Below are positions 8,900 through 16,042 of a stretch of 41,813 nucleotides of DNA, in pieces (within the stretch, counting starts at the first letter, position 1; every line of letters begins with the position of its first letter). The position numbers and the translations under genes were made by a program. A model generated the notes under the pieces. It was not told the DNA's origin. It searched no databases and saw nothing but the letters and a program-made list of their open reading frames with translations. This stretch comes from Vibrio caribbeanicus ATCC BAA-2122 (GTDB lineage: Bacteria > Pseudomonadota > Gammaproteobacteria > Enterobacterales > Vibrionaceae), in the NCBI RefSeq assembly GCF_000165125.1, contig NZ_AEIU01000120.1, positions 1-41,813 on the forward strand, written 5' to 3'.

Positions 8900-9292
8900 A
8901 TGTTTAGTCATATCATGATTGGAACAGATGATATTGAAAGCTCGAAAAAATTCTACGACTCTATTTTAGCGGTAATCGGCATAAATAACCCAGTAAGAAA
9001 TAAGAATGAAACGGGTCAACAAAGGTTGTTTTATGCCCACAATGGCTCAGTTTTTTGCATCACTGAACCTATTAATGGTGAACCAGCGAGCTTTGCTAAC
9101 GGTTCAACAATAGGGTTTGTTTGCGAGTCACCGCAGCAAGTTCAAGAATTTCACGCTGTTGCAATAGCAAACGGAGCTAAGAGTATTGAAGCTCCTCCCG
9201 GCTTGAGGGATAACTCTACTGGGAAAAAACACTTGTGTTATTTTCTAGATCTTGATGGCCACAAAATCTGCGGAATGTACCGCTGCGACTAA
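8900..9292 (+). CDS. VOC family (glyoxalase-like) protein
   Basis: A 130-residue protein with the vicinal-oxygen-chelate fold. The N-terminus MFSHIMIGTDDIESSKKFYDSI is the typical beta-alpha start with metal-ligand His4. Later it has SVFCITEPINGEP, FVCESPQQVQEFHAVAIANG and the closing LCYFLDLDGHKICGMYR, where family members carry a metal or substrate ligand. AAGGA stands 9 bases before the ATG. Close relatives are annotated as glyoxalase/bleomycin-resistance-like, but the substrate cannot be inferred. The gene sits alone, between hairpins and inside a segment bounded by two copies of a gene 3' end, which suggests recent acquisition or rearrangement. Confidence 0.85.
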   Translation: MFSHIMIGTDDIESSKKFYDSILAVIGINNPVRNKNETGQQRLFYAHNGSVFCITEPINGEPASFANGSTIGFVCESPQQVQEFHAVAIANGAKSIEAPPGLRDNSTGKKHLCYFLDLDGHKICGMYRCD

Positions 9293-9593
9293 TACTTTCG
9301 TTTTGTTCAGTATACTCTTAGCTCCGAGTAAGAGTATATTCAAATGACTTAAAACTCAGGATTTTGAGCAGTCTCCATGGCGACTGCTCAGAAAATAACA
9401 TTACAAATTGCACTTTTCAGGTTGTCTCAAAGTCGGGTGCTACATATTTCTTTGAATGAAGCTCAAAAATAGGTTTTAAATTTGATCTGTATTCAGTTAT
9501 GACCTTCCTTCTTGCATTAAATTTAGATACCGATAAACATCTCTCCTCAACACCACACTTCAAACCCCTCCTGATTGTCCCTCTCGTAGTAAC
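9293..9593. other. Intergenic region with two hairpins after VOC gene
   Basis: Two perfect inverted repeats follow the VOC stop: TATACTCTTA/TAAGAGTATA (9311-9320, 9329-9338) and TGAGCAGTC/GACTGCTCA (9365-9373, 9382-9390), each with an 8-base loop. Neither has a proper T-tract. They may act as weak terminators or be relics of a mobile segment. An ATG frame at 9499-9684 has no ribosome-binding site and is not called. Confidence 0.5.
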
Positions 9594-9914
9594 TTGTTAT
9601 TTTTTGACTCGTTCGCTTCTAAGTGTGAGGCTCGTCCTATCAAAAAATACTATTGCATCAGTAATTGGCATAGCTACTTTTTAGTTGAGGCCAGTTCTCC
9701 ACTTGAGGCGATTGCCAGCAAGTACAACGGAACTTATCGTTACATCGGTGATGAGATACTATCGGATGATACTGTCGTTAGCGTGATGTGCTGTGAGTAT
9801 AAGGGTTACGTAGAATCTTGTTTAGAATCATTGACACTAGACGTTGATAGAGTTTTGTGGATGGACGCTTACCCAGAAACATTGCGATTTCAGGTGAATG
9901 TGAGGGGGGTATAG
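9594..9914 (+). CDS. Small hypothetical protein, start uncertain
   Basis: An open frame of about 106 residues that I do not recognise. The middle and end (NWHSYFLVEASSPLEAIASK, TYRYIGDEILSDDTVVSV, LWMDAYPETLRFQV) have protein-like composition. The only in-frame start in the upstream part is a TTG at 9594 with no clear Shine-Dalgarno, and the first 15 residues look unlike a natural N-terminus. The gene may have lost its true 5' end. It lies inside the 1.5 kb segment between the two gene remnants. Confidence 0.4.
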   Translation: MLFFDSFASKCEARPIKKYYCISNWHSYFLVEASSPLEAIASKYNGTYRYIGDEILSDDTVVSVMCCEYKGYVESCLESLTLDVDRVLWMDAYPETLRFQVNVRGV

Positions 9915-9979
9915 CCTGTTAGAAGGCATTTTTTTGTCAATAACCTGTTTTCGGCTTTTCACGCTTTTGTACTTTCAAT

Positions 9980-10036
9980 TTAGGTGAATAGATTTTCAAA
10001 TCGTTGCCTTGTCTGTAAATCAAGCCATTCTCGCTG
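9980..10036 (-). pseudogene. Second copy of the gene 3' end (fragment)
   Basis: The minus strand reads QREWLDLQTRQRFENLFT and a TAA, matching the end of the 8470-8676 remnant codon for codon (44 of 48 bases at 9991-10038 versus 8481-8528). One codon further upstream the frame meets a stop (10040-10042), and homology ends where the REP-like element begins. It is a fragment, not a functional gene. Confidence 0.55.
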
Positions 10037-10042
10037 AACCTA

Positions 10043-10066
10043 GCATCTTGGGGTTACTTGGGTATA
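10043..10066 (+). repeat. REP-like intergenic element, copy 2
   Basis: GCATCT, seven variable bases, then ACTTGGGTATA; the partner copy is at 2992-3015 on the minus strand. It begins within a few bases of the point where the second gene remnant loses similarity to the first, so the element may mark an insertion or recombination joint. Confidence 0.5.
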
Positions 10067-10212
10067 AGAGGCAAGGAAAAGCTACACGTAAGTTTGTGAA
10101 ATGATCGTAGGTGTCTAAACTAGAATTACAACTGGAAATCAATCTGCCAGTTGAAGAGTAAAGTTGGTGATAGTGGACTCAAATGGGAACACGTAGAGGT
10201 GAGGAAATATAG

Positions 10213-11145
10213 ATGTCGGAAAAAAAATATCGGTTAGTAACGCGCAGTGACTTTGACGGTTTAGTATGTGCAGTTTTACTCAAGCACCTTGACCTTATTG
10301 ACGATATAAAATTTGTTCATCCCAAAGACATGCAGGATGGACTGGTTGAAATAACGTCGTCTGATATAGTGACCAATCTCCCGTACGTTAAGAATGCCCA
10401 CCTTGTTTTTGATCACCACCTATCTGAGACGATTCGTAATTCGAGCGAGTTACCTAATCATATTATTGATCCCAATGCGCCTTCAGCGGCAAGGGTAGTG
10501 TGGGAGCATTATGGTGGTGAAAGCGTGTTTCCTTCAGCCTGGTTAACAATGATGGAAGCAGTTGATAAAGGTGATTCTGCGCAGTTCACGCGATATGAGG
10601 TACTAGACTCAACAGGTTGGAATTTACTTAATTTCCTTATGGACGCGAGAACAGGACTTGGACGCTTCAGAGAGTTTAGGATTTCTAACTACAATTTGAT
10701 GATGGATCTGATTGATTACTGTACCAAGCACACCATTGAAGAGATACTAAAACACCCTGATGTTGCGGAGCGGGTAGAGCTCTACAGAGAACACGAGTAT
10801 TTCTTTCAGCAGCAAATACAACGATGTGCGACAGTTTATGACAATTTGGTGGTGTTGGATCTCACTGATGAAGAAACAATATATGCAGGCAATCGGTTTG
10901 TAATTTATGCACTCTACCCACAGTGTAATATTTCTATTCACAAGATGTGGGGCTTTCAAAAACAAAATACTGTATTTGCTACTGGAAAATCTATCTTTGA
11001 TAGAAGTTCCAAGACTAACGTAGGCGAGCTGATGCTTCAGTACGGTGGTGGTGGCCATAAAGCGGCGGGGACATGCCAAATTGATAATGATAAGGCAGAC
11101 CAAGTGCTGCAAGAGCTGATAAAAACCATTACCGCTGACGGCTAG
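10213..11145 (+). CDS. DHH family phosphoesterase
   Basis: A 310-residue cytoplasmic phosphoesterase of the DHH/DHHA1 superfamily (RecJ, NrnA, exopolyphosphatase-like group). Motif I is TRSDFDGLVCAVL (about residues 10-22), the signature DHH follows in LVFDHHLSE (about 75), and the C-terminal DHHA1 motif is YGGGGHKAAGTCQ (about 277-289). The spacing is right for a Mn2+-dependent enzyme acting on short oligonucleotides, nucleotides or polyphosphate; which one is not decidable here. GAGGA at 10201-10205 lies 7 bases before the ATG. It is monocistronic and encoded next to the rearranged segment. Confidence 0.85.
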   Translation: MSEKKYRLVTRSDFDGLVCAVLLKHLDLIDDIKFVHPKDMQDGLVEITSSDIVTNLPYVKNAHLVFDHHLSETIRNSSELPNHIIDPNAPSAARVVWEHYGGESVFPSAWLTMMEAVDKGDSAQFTRYEVLDSTGWNLLNFLMDARTGLGRFREFRISNYNLMMDLIDYCTKHTIEEILKHPDVAERVELYREHEYFFQQQIQRCATVYDNLVVLDLTDEETIYAGNRFVIYALYPQCNISIHKMWGFQKQNTVFATGKSIFDRSSKTNVGELMLQYGGGGHKAAGTCQIDNDKADQVLQELIKTITADG

Positions 11146-11323
11146 TGACTCAGTTTCATCAGGGCGAGGGCGAGGCTTGAATGGAAGTTTTCCGTAAAGG
11201 AATAAAATACCGGTTACGCTTGTTGTGTGGTGAGGTATATATTCAGCTTAAGCCTCTGTTATTAAATCATTTTAAGGTGGGTGGATAGTTATCGACACAC
11301 ATTTTATATGGTTTTAGCCTTTG

Positions 11324-11827
11324 TTAAATGGGCTTTTTAGTGGATTTCCTTATCGACCTGAAGTAGTTTTTAAAACCTTCAGTAGAGAAATTAAAGACCA
11401 AGTCTTTTTCCCCTTCCTTTGCCCAAACAAAAGTAACATTCTTTGAAGTGTATTGCTCAAATTCTTCCAGTATGTAGTACTTTCCTCTTTTATTTAAGGG
11501 CACTATATTCATGAGTCTCCCATCAGAGCAGCCCAAGGAAAATTCAACCTCTTGACTATTAACTTCTATGATTGACGTAGTATTGAAATCGTCACCTTTA
11601 TCGTTACAGAAGCTTTGCTCCATTATTAACCTGAAATCTATATGAGCTGGAGAATCACCTTTTGAGTGTATTTTTCGCATTACTGCTTGGTAGTTGCTGT
11701 CGTAGCTATTAACCGAGTAGGTTTGATAGTCTTTAGAGTCTCTGTGCCAAATTTGCTCTTTCACCTCTTCAGCACTAATTTGGGGAGATGATATTATTAA
11801 AATGCTCAATATAAACAAGTTTTTCAT
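11324..11827 (-). CDS. Exported hypothetical protein
   Basis: A 167-residue protein of unknown function. The ATG at 11827 is preferred over an upstream frame extension to 11851 because it directly opens a signal peptide (MKNLFILSILIISSPQISA, cleavage before EE), with TTGGAA about 9 bases upstream. The mature protein has two cysteines (in QSFCNDKG and LGCSDGR) that could form a disulfide in the periplasm. No named domain is recognised. It is monocistronic, with 178 bases between its stop and the DHH gene on the other strand. Confidence 0.6.
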   Translation of the reverse strand: MKNLFILSILIISSPQISAEEVKEQIWHRDSKDYQTYSVNSYDSNYQAVMRKIHSKGDSPAHIDFRLIMEQSFCNDKGDDFNTTSIIEVNSQEVEFSLGCSDGRLMNIVPLNKRGKYYILEEFEQYTSKNVTFVWAKEGEKDLVFNFSTEGFKNYFRSIRKSTKKPI

Positions 11828-12267
11828 GTGAATTAATTCCAATATAGTCATTTAATCCGTATTCTATATCCTCAATTTATACAGTTTGAATTATTTCTAT
11901 TCAACACCTCTATTATGCGACACATCTCATAATCGGTACAACTAGTCGTTATTGTAAATAATAACCATGATTTGATTGAATTTTGAGCAGTGCAACCCCG
12001 AAACTTGGTTTTACTTTTATCTAAGATTTGTTGCTCAAAGACGGCTACATCCTACTTTTCCCTATCAAAGATTGGTGAAAAAAATCCAGTTCAAGCTTTG
12101 CAACTGATGTTTGCCTACGGCTGCTAAAAACGAGTGTTTGATCCATTCTTTCAATTCTGTTGAGTTTTTTTCCTTACCTCCTGTTTCTAATATTGATAGA
12201 TTATTGTCAATAAGTCATTGTTAAATATGACTTTCATTGATAATCTATCCTTGGGTAATATGCACTA
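11828..12267. promoter_or_regulatory. Intergenic region with nested dyad before GNAT gene
   Basis: AT-rich and without a convincing ORF. Just before the GNAT gene there is a nested inverted repeat: outer arms GATAGATTAT (12195-12204) and ATAATCTATC (12240-12249), inner arms AAGTCAT and ATGACTT (about 12212-12218 and 12227-12233). The last 20 bases before the start include TAATAT, a possible -10 that would leave almost no leader. Confidence 0.4.
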
Positions 12268-12792
12268 ATGGAAAAAATGATGATTGAAACAAAAAGATTA
12301 ATGTTGATGAAAATTAGCTCTGGAGATCTCGAAGTCATTTCAAAAATATTGTCTAGCCCAACTCAAACAAAGTTTCTTCCTAACCAAGCGCCATATTCTG
12401 ATGAGCATCAAAGGAAATACCTTTTTAATCGTATCGAGCATTGGAGCAAGTATGGCTTTGGTACCTTTGTCGTTGCGTTAAAAGAGGACCCAATTGTGAA
12501 GGTTGGGTTTGTAGGAGCTGAGTATGCTCCAAACCCGAAGTATGTTGATATTCGTTTTGGTATCGCCAGCGAGTATGAAGGTAAAGGAATGATTACTGAG
12601 TCTGCCAAATTGCTTGCCACTTGGTTTTTTGACAACACCCAGCACAGTGAACTTTATGGGGTTGCAATGGCAAACAATTTTGGTTCTAAATCTGTCCTTT
12701 CAAAAATAGGAATGCAACCGGTGAAAGGTGTGAATCTTTACGGCTGCAAGGAGTTAGAAAGTTTCTGTCTTAGGGCGATAAATACAAAGTAA
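12268..12792 (+). CDS. GNAT family N-acetyltransferase (RimJ/RimL type)
   Basis: A 174-residue acetyltransferase of the acetyltransf_3 group. The N-terminus MIETKRLMLMKISSGDLE matches RimJ/RimL proteins (family start ETxRLxLR). The acetyl-CoA loop is SEYEGKGMITESAKLLATWF (about 110-130), followed by YGVAMANNFGSKSVLSKIGM, the usual N-x-x-S-x-x-V-L-x-K-x-G-M segment. These enzymes acetylate protein N-termini, small molecules or antibiotics; the substrate is not predictable. The start is uncertain among ATGs at 12268, 12277 and 12280. None has a strong Shine-Dalgarno. Confidence 0.82.
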   Translation: MEKMMIETKRLMLMKISSGDLEVISKILSSPTQTKFLPNQAPYSDEHQRKYLFNRIEHWSKYGFGTFVVALKEDPIVKVGFVGAEYAPNPKYVDIRFGIASEYEGKGMITESAKLLATWFFDNTQHSELYGVAMANNFGSKSVLSKIGMQPVKGVNLYGCKELESFCLRAINTK

Positions 12793-12822
12793 TTTATTTA
12801 GAATTAGAAGAGTCAGCATAGA

Positions 12823-12885
12823 ATGAATAAACCACGTCAAAGTGACCAGATGGACGAATATGCATTATCTGTTGAGGCAAACTGA
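12823..12885 (+). CDS. Very short ORF upstream of membrane protein
   Basis: MNKPRQSDQMDEYALSVEAN, 20 residues, starts with ATG 8 bases after AGAAGAG and ends 6 bases before the next gene. It could be a leader peptide coupling translation to the gene at 12892, or the stub of a lost gene. There is no similarity to anything I know. Confidence 0.25.
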   Translation: MNKPRQSDQMDEYALSVEAN

Positions 12886-12891
12886 AAAAAT

Positions 12892-13563
12892 ATGAAAAAA
12901 TATATTTATGGTTCGTTTTTGTTACTCATAGTTATTCTTGGTACTTATCTTTCGTTTTCTCTCTATCGGAATTTATTGCTTTCAACGAATATTGAAAATG
13001 GCCATTATAGCTCTTGCTTCAATGATCCTAAAAACAAGAAATACCGCATTGAGCAGTGGAATAAAAATGACATTTTTAATATCCAGTTTGTCGAGTCAGG
13101 TAATGCTGATTGCTTAGCTCCAAAGTTCCCTTCGATTGAGGTTTCATCCCCAGATGTCACACATTGGCTGCATATTGTGGAAACATCAGGGGATGTACAG
13201 TTTTCTGGAAAACATGCGTCCTTGGGTGACTTTGGACCACACTGGGTCTTTGTTGATGTCGCTAGCCAAGAGCAGCGTGATCGTGGTAATCCATTCTACA
13301 GTGTTGGTGAGGTGTTTCGAGATAATCCTAGCTGGACCTCGGCTCCCCATATAACTTTAAACTGGAGTGGGAAATTATTTGGCTTATCTGAGCTTAATGG
13401 TGTGTTTTACCCAGTGGGTGGTTTATCTTGGGGCTTTCATTTAAAGAGTTGGTCTTTAATACCGGAAGCCATCGCTCCTAAGTTACTCGAAAAAAGAGCT
13501 TGGCTGGATGTAGTGGAGGCACTGAATAATGATTATCCTGACTATGTATTCAGTATTAAATAA
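12892..13563 (+). CDS. Membrane-anchored hypothetical protein
   Basis: A 223-residue protein that I do not recognise. An N-terminal hydrophobic segment (about residues 5-25) after MKK is either an uncleaved anchor or a signal peptide; no clear cleavage site follows. The rest is soluble and aromatic-rich, with two conserved-looking parts: DFGPHWVFVDVASQEQRDRG and FYPVGGLSWGFHLKSW. Cysteines near residues 42 and 64 could pair in the periplasm. The Shine-Dalgarno before the ATG is poor (A-rich), consistent with coupling to the 20-codon ORF ending 6 bases upstream. Confidence 0.6.
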   Translation: MKKYIYGSFLLLIVILGTYLSFSLYRNLLLSTNIENGHYSSCFNDPKNKKYRIEQWNKNDIFNIQFVESGNADCLAPKFPSIEVSSPDVTHWLHIVETSGDVQFSGKHASLGDFGPHWVFVDVASQEQRDRGNPFYSVGEVFRDNPSWTSAPHITLNWSGKLFGLSELNGVFYPVGGLSWGFHLKSWSLIPEAIAPKLLEKRAWLDVVEALNNDYPDYVFSIK

Positions 13564-14041
13564 GTAACCAGTAATTCAAATAGATTAGTGCTGTTCGGCT
13601 TCAAATGTCTTTAGTCATTACGGCTTAAGTGGATTATAAATTCGTTTGGTACCTGATTGATGGTAATACCTTATAGTAGTGACCTACATCAAATTAGTTT
13701 TGCTATCGCAAAATTTTAAGCCAAGTAGTGAAGACCTCAAAACGATGAAGTCAACTAAACGTGTGAGTTCATAAAATCTTAGAGCCTAATTTTTCTGAAT
13801 TAAATCTACGCTTGATATAAAATGTAAGCAAATGCATTTATGTAAGATCAGAGTATATAAGTTAGCAAGCCTATATTGGTTAAGTAAGAAAACGAGCATA
13901 GTATATAAGGTTACGATGAGTCGTAGGTAATCAAAAATTCAATAAAACACTCAACCGATGATGTTTCCTGAAATTCATAAGACATATATTTTATTTGAAT
14001 ATATTTTTATTGTATATTAATGTTTTTTAGAGGATATACTA
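13564..14041. other. AT-rich intergenic region
   Basis: No ORF of note. It contains a small hairpin TTTTGC/GCAAAA with loop TATC in the 13697-13712 region and a palindrome AAATGCATTT in the 13830s. It ends in the AGAGGA ribosome-binding site of the next gene. Confidence 0.4.
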
Positions 14042-14503
14042 TTGTTATTAGAGTTTTTGGATGCTTTCTATTCCACTGGTCAAGTAACCATATTGCCCAT
14101 GACGGCGATTTTCGTCATTTGGTTCTCTATAAGAGGCTTTAACAAGTATCAAATTATACTCTGCTTTCCATTTTTTCTTATTTTTATTACGACCTTCTTC
14201 TTTCCCTACTTAGCGAGAGAGAATATAAAACATATTTTAAATGAAAATGTACTGATATTTGAGGTTTCAGGATCTATAAATGAAGATTTAGTGCTGAGTG
14301 AGTTGAAATCTTTACACTTTATACTGAGCGAAAACTCACATCCTATTGGTGAGAAAATCCCAATAAAGATAGTTACTGATAAAAGCAGAAAGCAGTTATC
14401 TATATACAGAGACTATCTGAGAAAAGATAAGTACTGGTTGTATGATGAGGATTATAAATACAGCCGTGAAAATAATATCGGCTACATAATTATAAAGGAT
14501 TAA
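14042..14503 (+). CDS. Hypothetical two-TM membrane protein
   Basis: A 153-residue protein of unknown function starting with TTG. The start is well supported by AGAGGA at 14029-14034 with 7-base spacing, and there is no competing ATG until residue 20. Two hydrophobic segments (about 15-32 and 37-57) form a hairpin in the inner membrane. The remaining 95 residues are a soluble alpha/beta-looking domain (ENVLIFEVSGSINEDLVLSE, IPIKIVTDKSRKQLSIYRDY). A second ATG frame begins 1 base after its stop, so it was probably the first gene of an operon that is now truncated. Confidence 0.55.
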   Translation: MLLEFLDAFYSTGQVTILPMTAIFVIWFSIRGFNKYQIILCFPFFLIFITTFFFPYLARENIKHILNENVLIFEVSGSINEDLVLSELKSLHFILSENSHPIGEKIPIKIVTDKSRKQLSIYRDYLRKDKYWLYDEDYKYSRENNIGYIIIKD

Positions 14504-14504
14504 T

Positions 14505-14636
14505 ATGAGAAAAATACTGCTATCCTACTCGTTTTTGGTTCATCTCTTCAAAAGGTCAGGTAAGTATACTAGTGTAACTAACACCCAAAAACGGCGAAAC
14601 CCCGATGTTGGTAGCATCGGGGTTTCTAATTTTTAG
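14505..14636 (+). pseudogene. Truncated ORF running into rplY terminator
   Basis: ATG at 14505 follows AAGGA with 7-base spacing, overlapping the end of the previous gene. It starts like a signal peptide (MRKILLSYSFLVHLFKRSGK). After about 20 codons the frame enters the hairpin that terminates rplY and stops at 14634. The downstream part is therefore not natural protein. This looks like the 5' stub of a second operon gene whose body was deleted. Confidence 0.45.
14596..14634. terminator. Terminator between truncated operon and rplY
   Basis: A perfect 12-bp stem GAAACCCCGATG (14596-14607) / CATCGGGGTTTC (14615-14626) with a 7-base loop. On the plus strand it is followed by TAATTTTT, on the minus strand by GCCGTTTTT, so it works in both directions. 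It sits about 90 bases beyond the rplY stop and is most likely the rplY terminator. Confidence 0.85.
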
Positions 14637-14715
14637 ATAATCGATTGGTAAGGTCGCTTATCTGATGTATGCAAAAGGTTAGGCTTCAATCCTAACGTAA
14701 TTCCTTGGTGGGGAA

Positions 14716-14994
14716 TTAGATACGGATGAAGTCCATGTGCTCAACTTTTGGCTTGAACGCGTGACGTTGAACGTCTTGTGGCTTAACTTTAAGCTCTTTG
14801 CCGTCGATAACTAGAACGATACCTTCGTAGAACTCAGGTTTGTCCATTTGGTTAACGATATCATCGTGGTTAAGAACGATAGATACGGCTGCTTCTTCAC
14901 CACCGTAAACAACTGCAGGGAATTTACCAGCGTGACGTAGGCGGCGGCTCGCACCTTTACCTAGTTCAGTACGTACTACTGCTTCAAATTTCAT
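14716..14994 (-). CDS. rplY: 50S ribosomal protein L25
   Basis: L25 binds 5S rRNA in the large ribosomal subunit. The 92-residue product starts [20 protein letters not shown] and ends [10 protein letters not shown], with KFPAVVYGG and [10 protein letters not shown] in between, colinear with the short E. coli-type L25 and without the CTC extension. The frame is open further upstream to 15129, but family length and GAGAG 7 bases before the ATG at 14994 fix the start. It has its own terminator. In E. coli rplY also lies close to radD, rsuA and bcr, as here. Confidence 0.96.
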   Translation of the reverse strand: MKFEAVVRTELGKGASRRLRHAGKFPAVVYGGEEAAVSIVLNHDDIVNQMDKPEFYEGIVLVIDGKELKVKPQDVQRHAFKPKVEHMDFIRI

Positions 14995-15285
14995 AGTATT
15001 ACTCTCAAATATAAAGTATTTAAATTCACACAAGCAATGCGACCTTGCTATGTGCTCTGCGTTTGAAAGCAAGAAAAGACTTACTTTAAAACGAGCGCGG
15101 ATACTAACATTGTCAGCCTTATCTCGCAATAAAAATTGGCTATATTGACAGAATTTATCCTCGAGTTAAGAGATTGTGTTCACAGACGGTTTAACTTGTC
15201 TGAATGGAAAGTGAACAAGCCCATCACGATTGGTTAAGTGTTCTAAACGTAAAGTGATAAATATACCAACTAAGAGGAAGATATT

Positions 15286-15981
15286 ATGAGTCAATTAAGC
15301 GTAATTATTGTTACCACAGAGCAAGATAAACGAGTCACACGATTGATGGAAGACCTAAGCCAGCAAACTTATAAAGATTTTGAGGTGGTGCTGGTTGATG
15401 CCAGCCCTGAAGGTAACATTTCAGATGTAGTCAAGGCCTACCAAGCGTCGATTCCTGAAATGAGTATTCACAAGGCGCCGGAAAGCAATCATGCGATTTG
15501 TCGTAATGTAGGGGCCGAAAATGCTAGTTATGAACGCTTACTTTTTTTGAGTGCAGAAGCCAAGTTGCCGGCTAATTTTTTAAGTGAAGCGTGCGCTCAG
15601 TTAGAGAAAAAGCATCTCGATATCGCAGGGGTTTATGTTGGCAATGAGGGCTCTGGGCTCGCAGAAAAAGGGGCTTCGCTGTGTTTTAATGCTGGGCTGT
15701 TTATGACCCAATATCTGTTCCCATCGATCACCAATGTCTGTTTATTTTCAACTCAAACGGTCCATGAACGTATCGGTGGCTTTGACGAAAAAATTATTCG
15801 TTATCGCACTAATGATTACATCAAAAGGGCAAGCAACACATGGCGTTTTCGCCTGCTCACCCTGAGCCTAGAACGTCACACTGACAAAGAAGAGGTAAAG
15901 GCGTCGATTAAATCTGGTTTTCAATTTTACAAAGACACCGTCAAACGTGCTGTTTGTGGAGAGTTTAAAAAGAGTGCTTAA
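15286..15981 (+). CDS. GT2-like glycosyltransferase, DXD motif lost
   Basis: A 231-residue protein with a family 2 glycosyltransferase N-terminus: LSVIIVTTEQDKRVTRLMED, QQTYKDFEVVLVDASP and NHAICRNVGAENASYERLLF. Where active GT-A enzymes carry a DXD-type metal site (normally FLDADD) this one reads FLSAEAKLP, so the metal-binding acids are missing or replaced. GGFDEKIIRYRTNDYIKR fits the later acceptor/base region. It has no membrane segment. AGAGGAAG lies about 7 bases before the ATG. It may be a degenerate transferase or act without the usual metal site. It is monocistronic between rplY and the sensor-kinase operon. Confidence 0.72.
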   Translation: MSQLSVIIVTTEQDKRVTRLMEDLSQQTYKDFEVVLVDASPEGNISDVVKAYQASIPEMSIHKAPESNHAICRNVGAENASYERLLFLSAEAKLPANFLSEACAQLEKKHLDIAGVYVGNEGSGLAEKGASLCFNAGLFMTQYLFPSITNVCLFSTQTVHERIGGFDEKIIRYRTNDYIKRASNTWRFRLLTLSLERHTDKEEVKASIKSGFQFYKDTVKRAVCGEFKKSA

Positions 15982-15999
15982 TGAGAAAAACAGAGAAAA

Positions 16000-16034
16000 T
16001 TAACAATGGTGAGGAATTCCTCACTATTGTTAAT
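16000..16034. terminator. Long palindromic bidirectional terminator
   Basis: A near-perfect inverted repeat centred between 16016 and 16017 (arms of 17 bases with a single G-T mismatch, core GTGAGGAATTCCTCAC). It lies 18 bases after the GT2-like gene and 9 bases beyond the kinase stop on the other strand. The outer AACAAT/ATTGTT pairs supply A and T tracts on both sides, suited to ending both convergent transcripts. Confidence 0.7.
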
Positions 16035-16042
16035 AATTGAAT

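Noticed and set aside
9499-9684. ATG-started 61-codon ORF overlapping the small unknown gene
   Set aside because: It has no ribosome-binding site and a low-complexity hydrophobic composition, and its overlapping frame is less protein-like than the 9594-9914 frame.
8470-10042. Integron cassette array
   Set aside because: No attC-like core sites (GTTRRRY / RYYYAAC pairs) or cassette-spaced repeats were found around the VOC gene.
16000-16034. Long palindrome considered as an insertion-element end or recombination site
   Set aside because: It sits exactly between two convergent stop codons with A and T tracts on both sides, which a bidirectional terminator explains fully.
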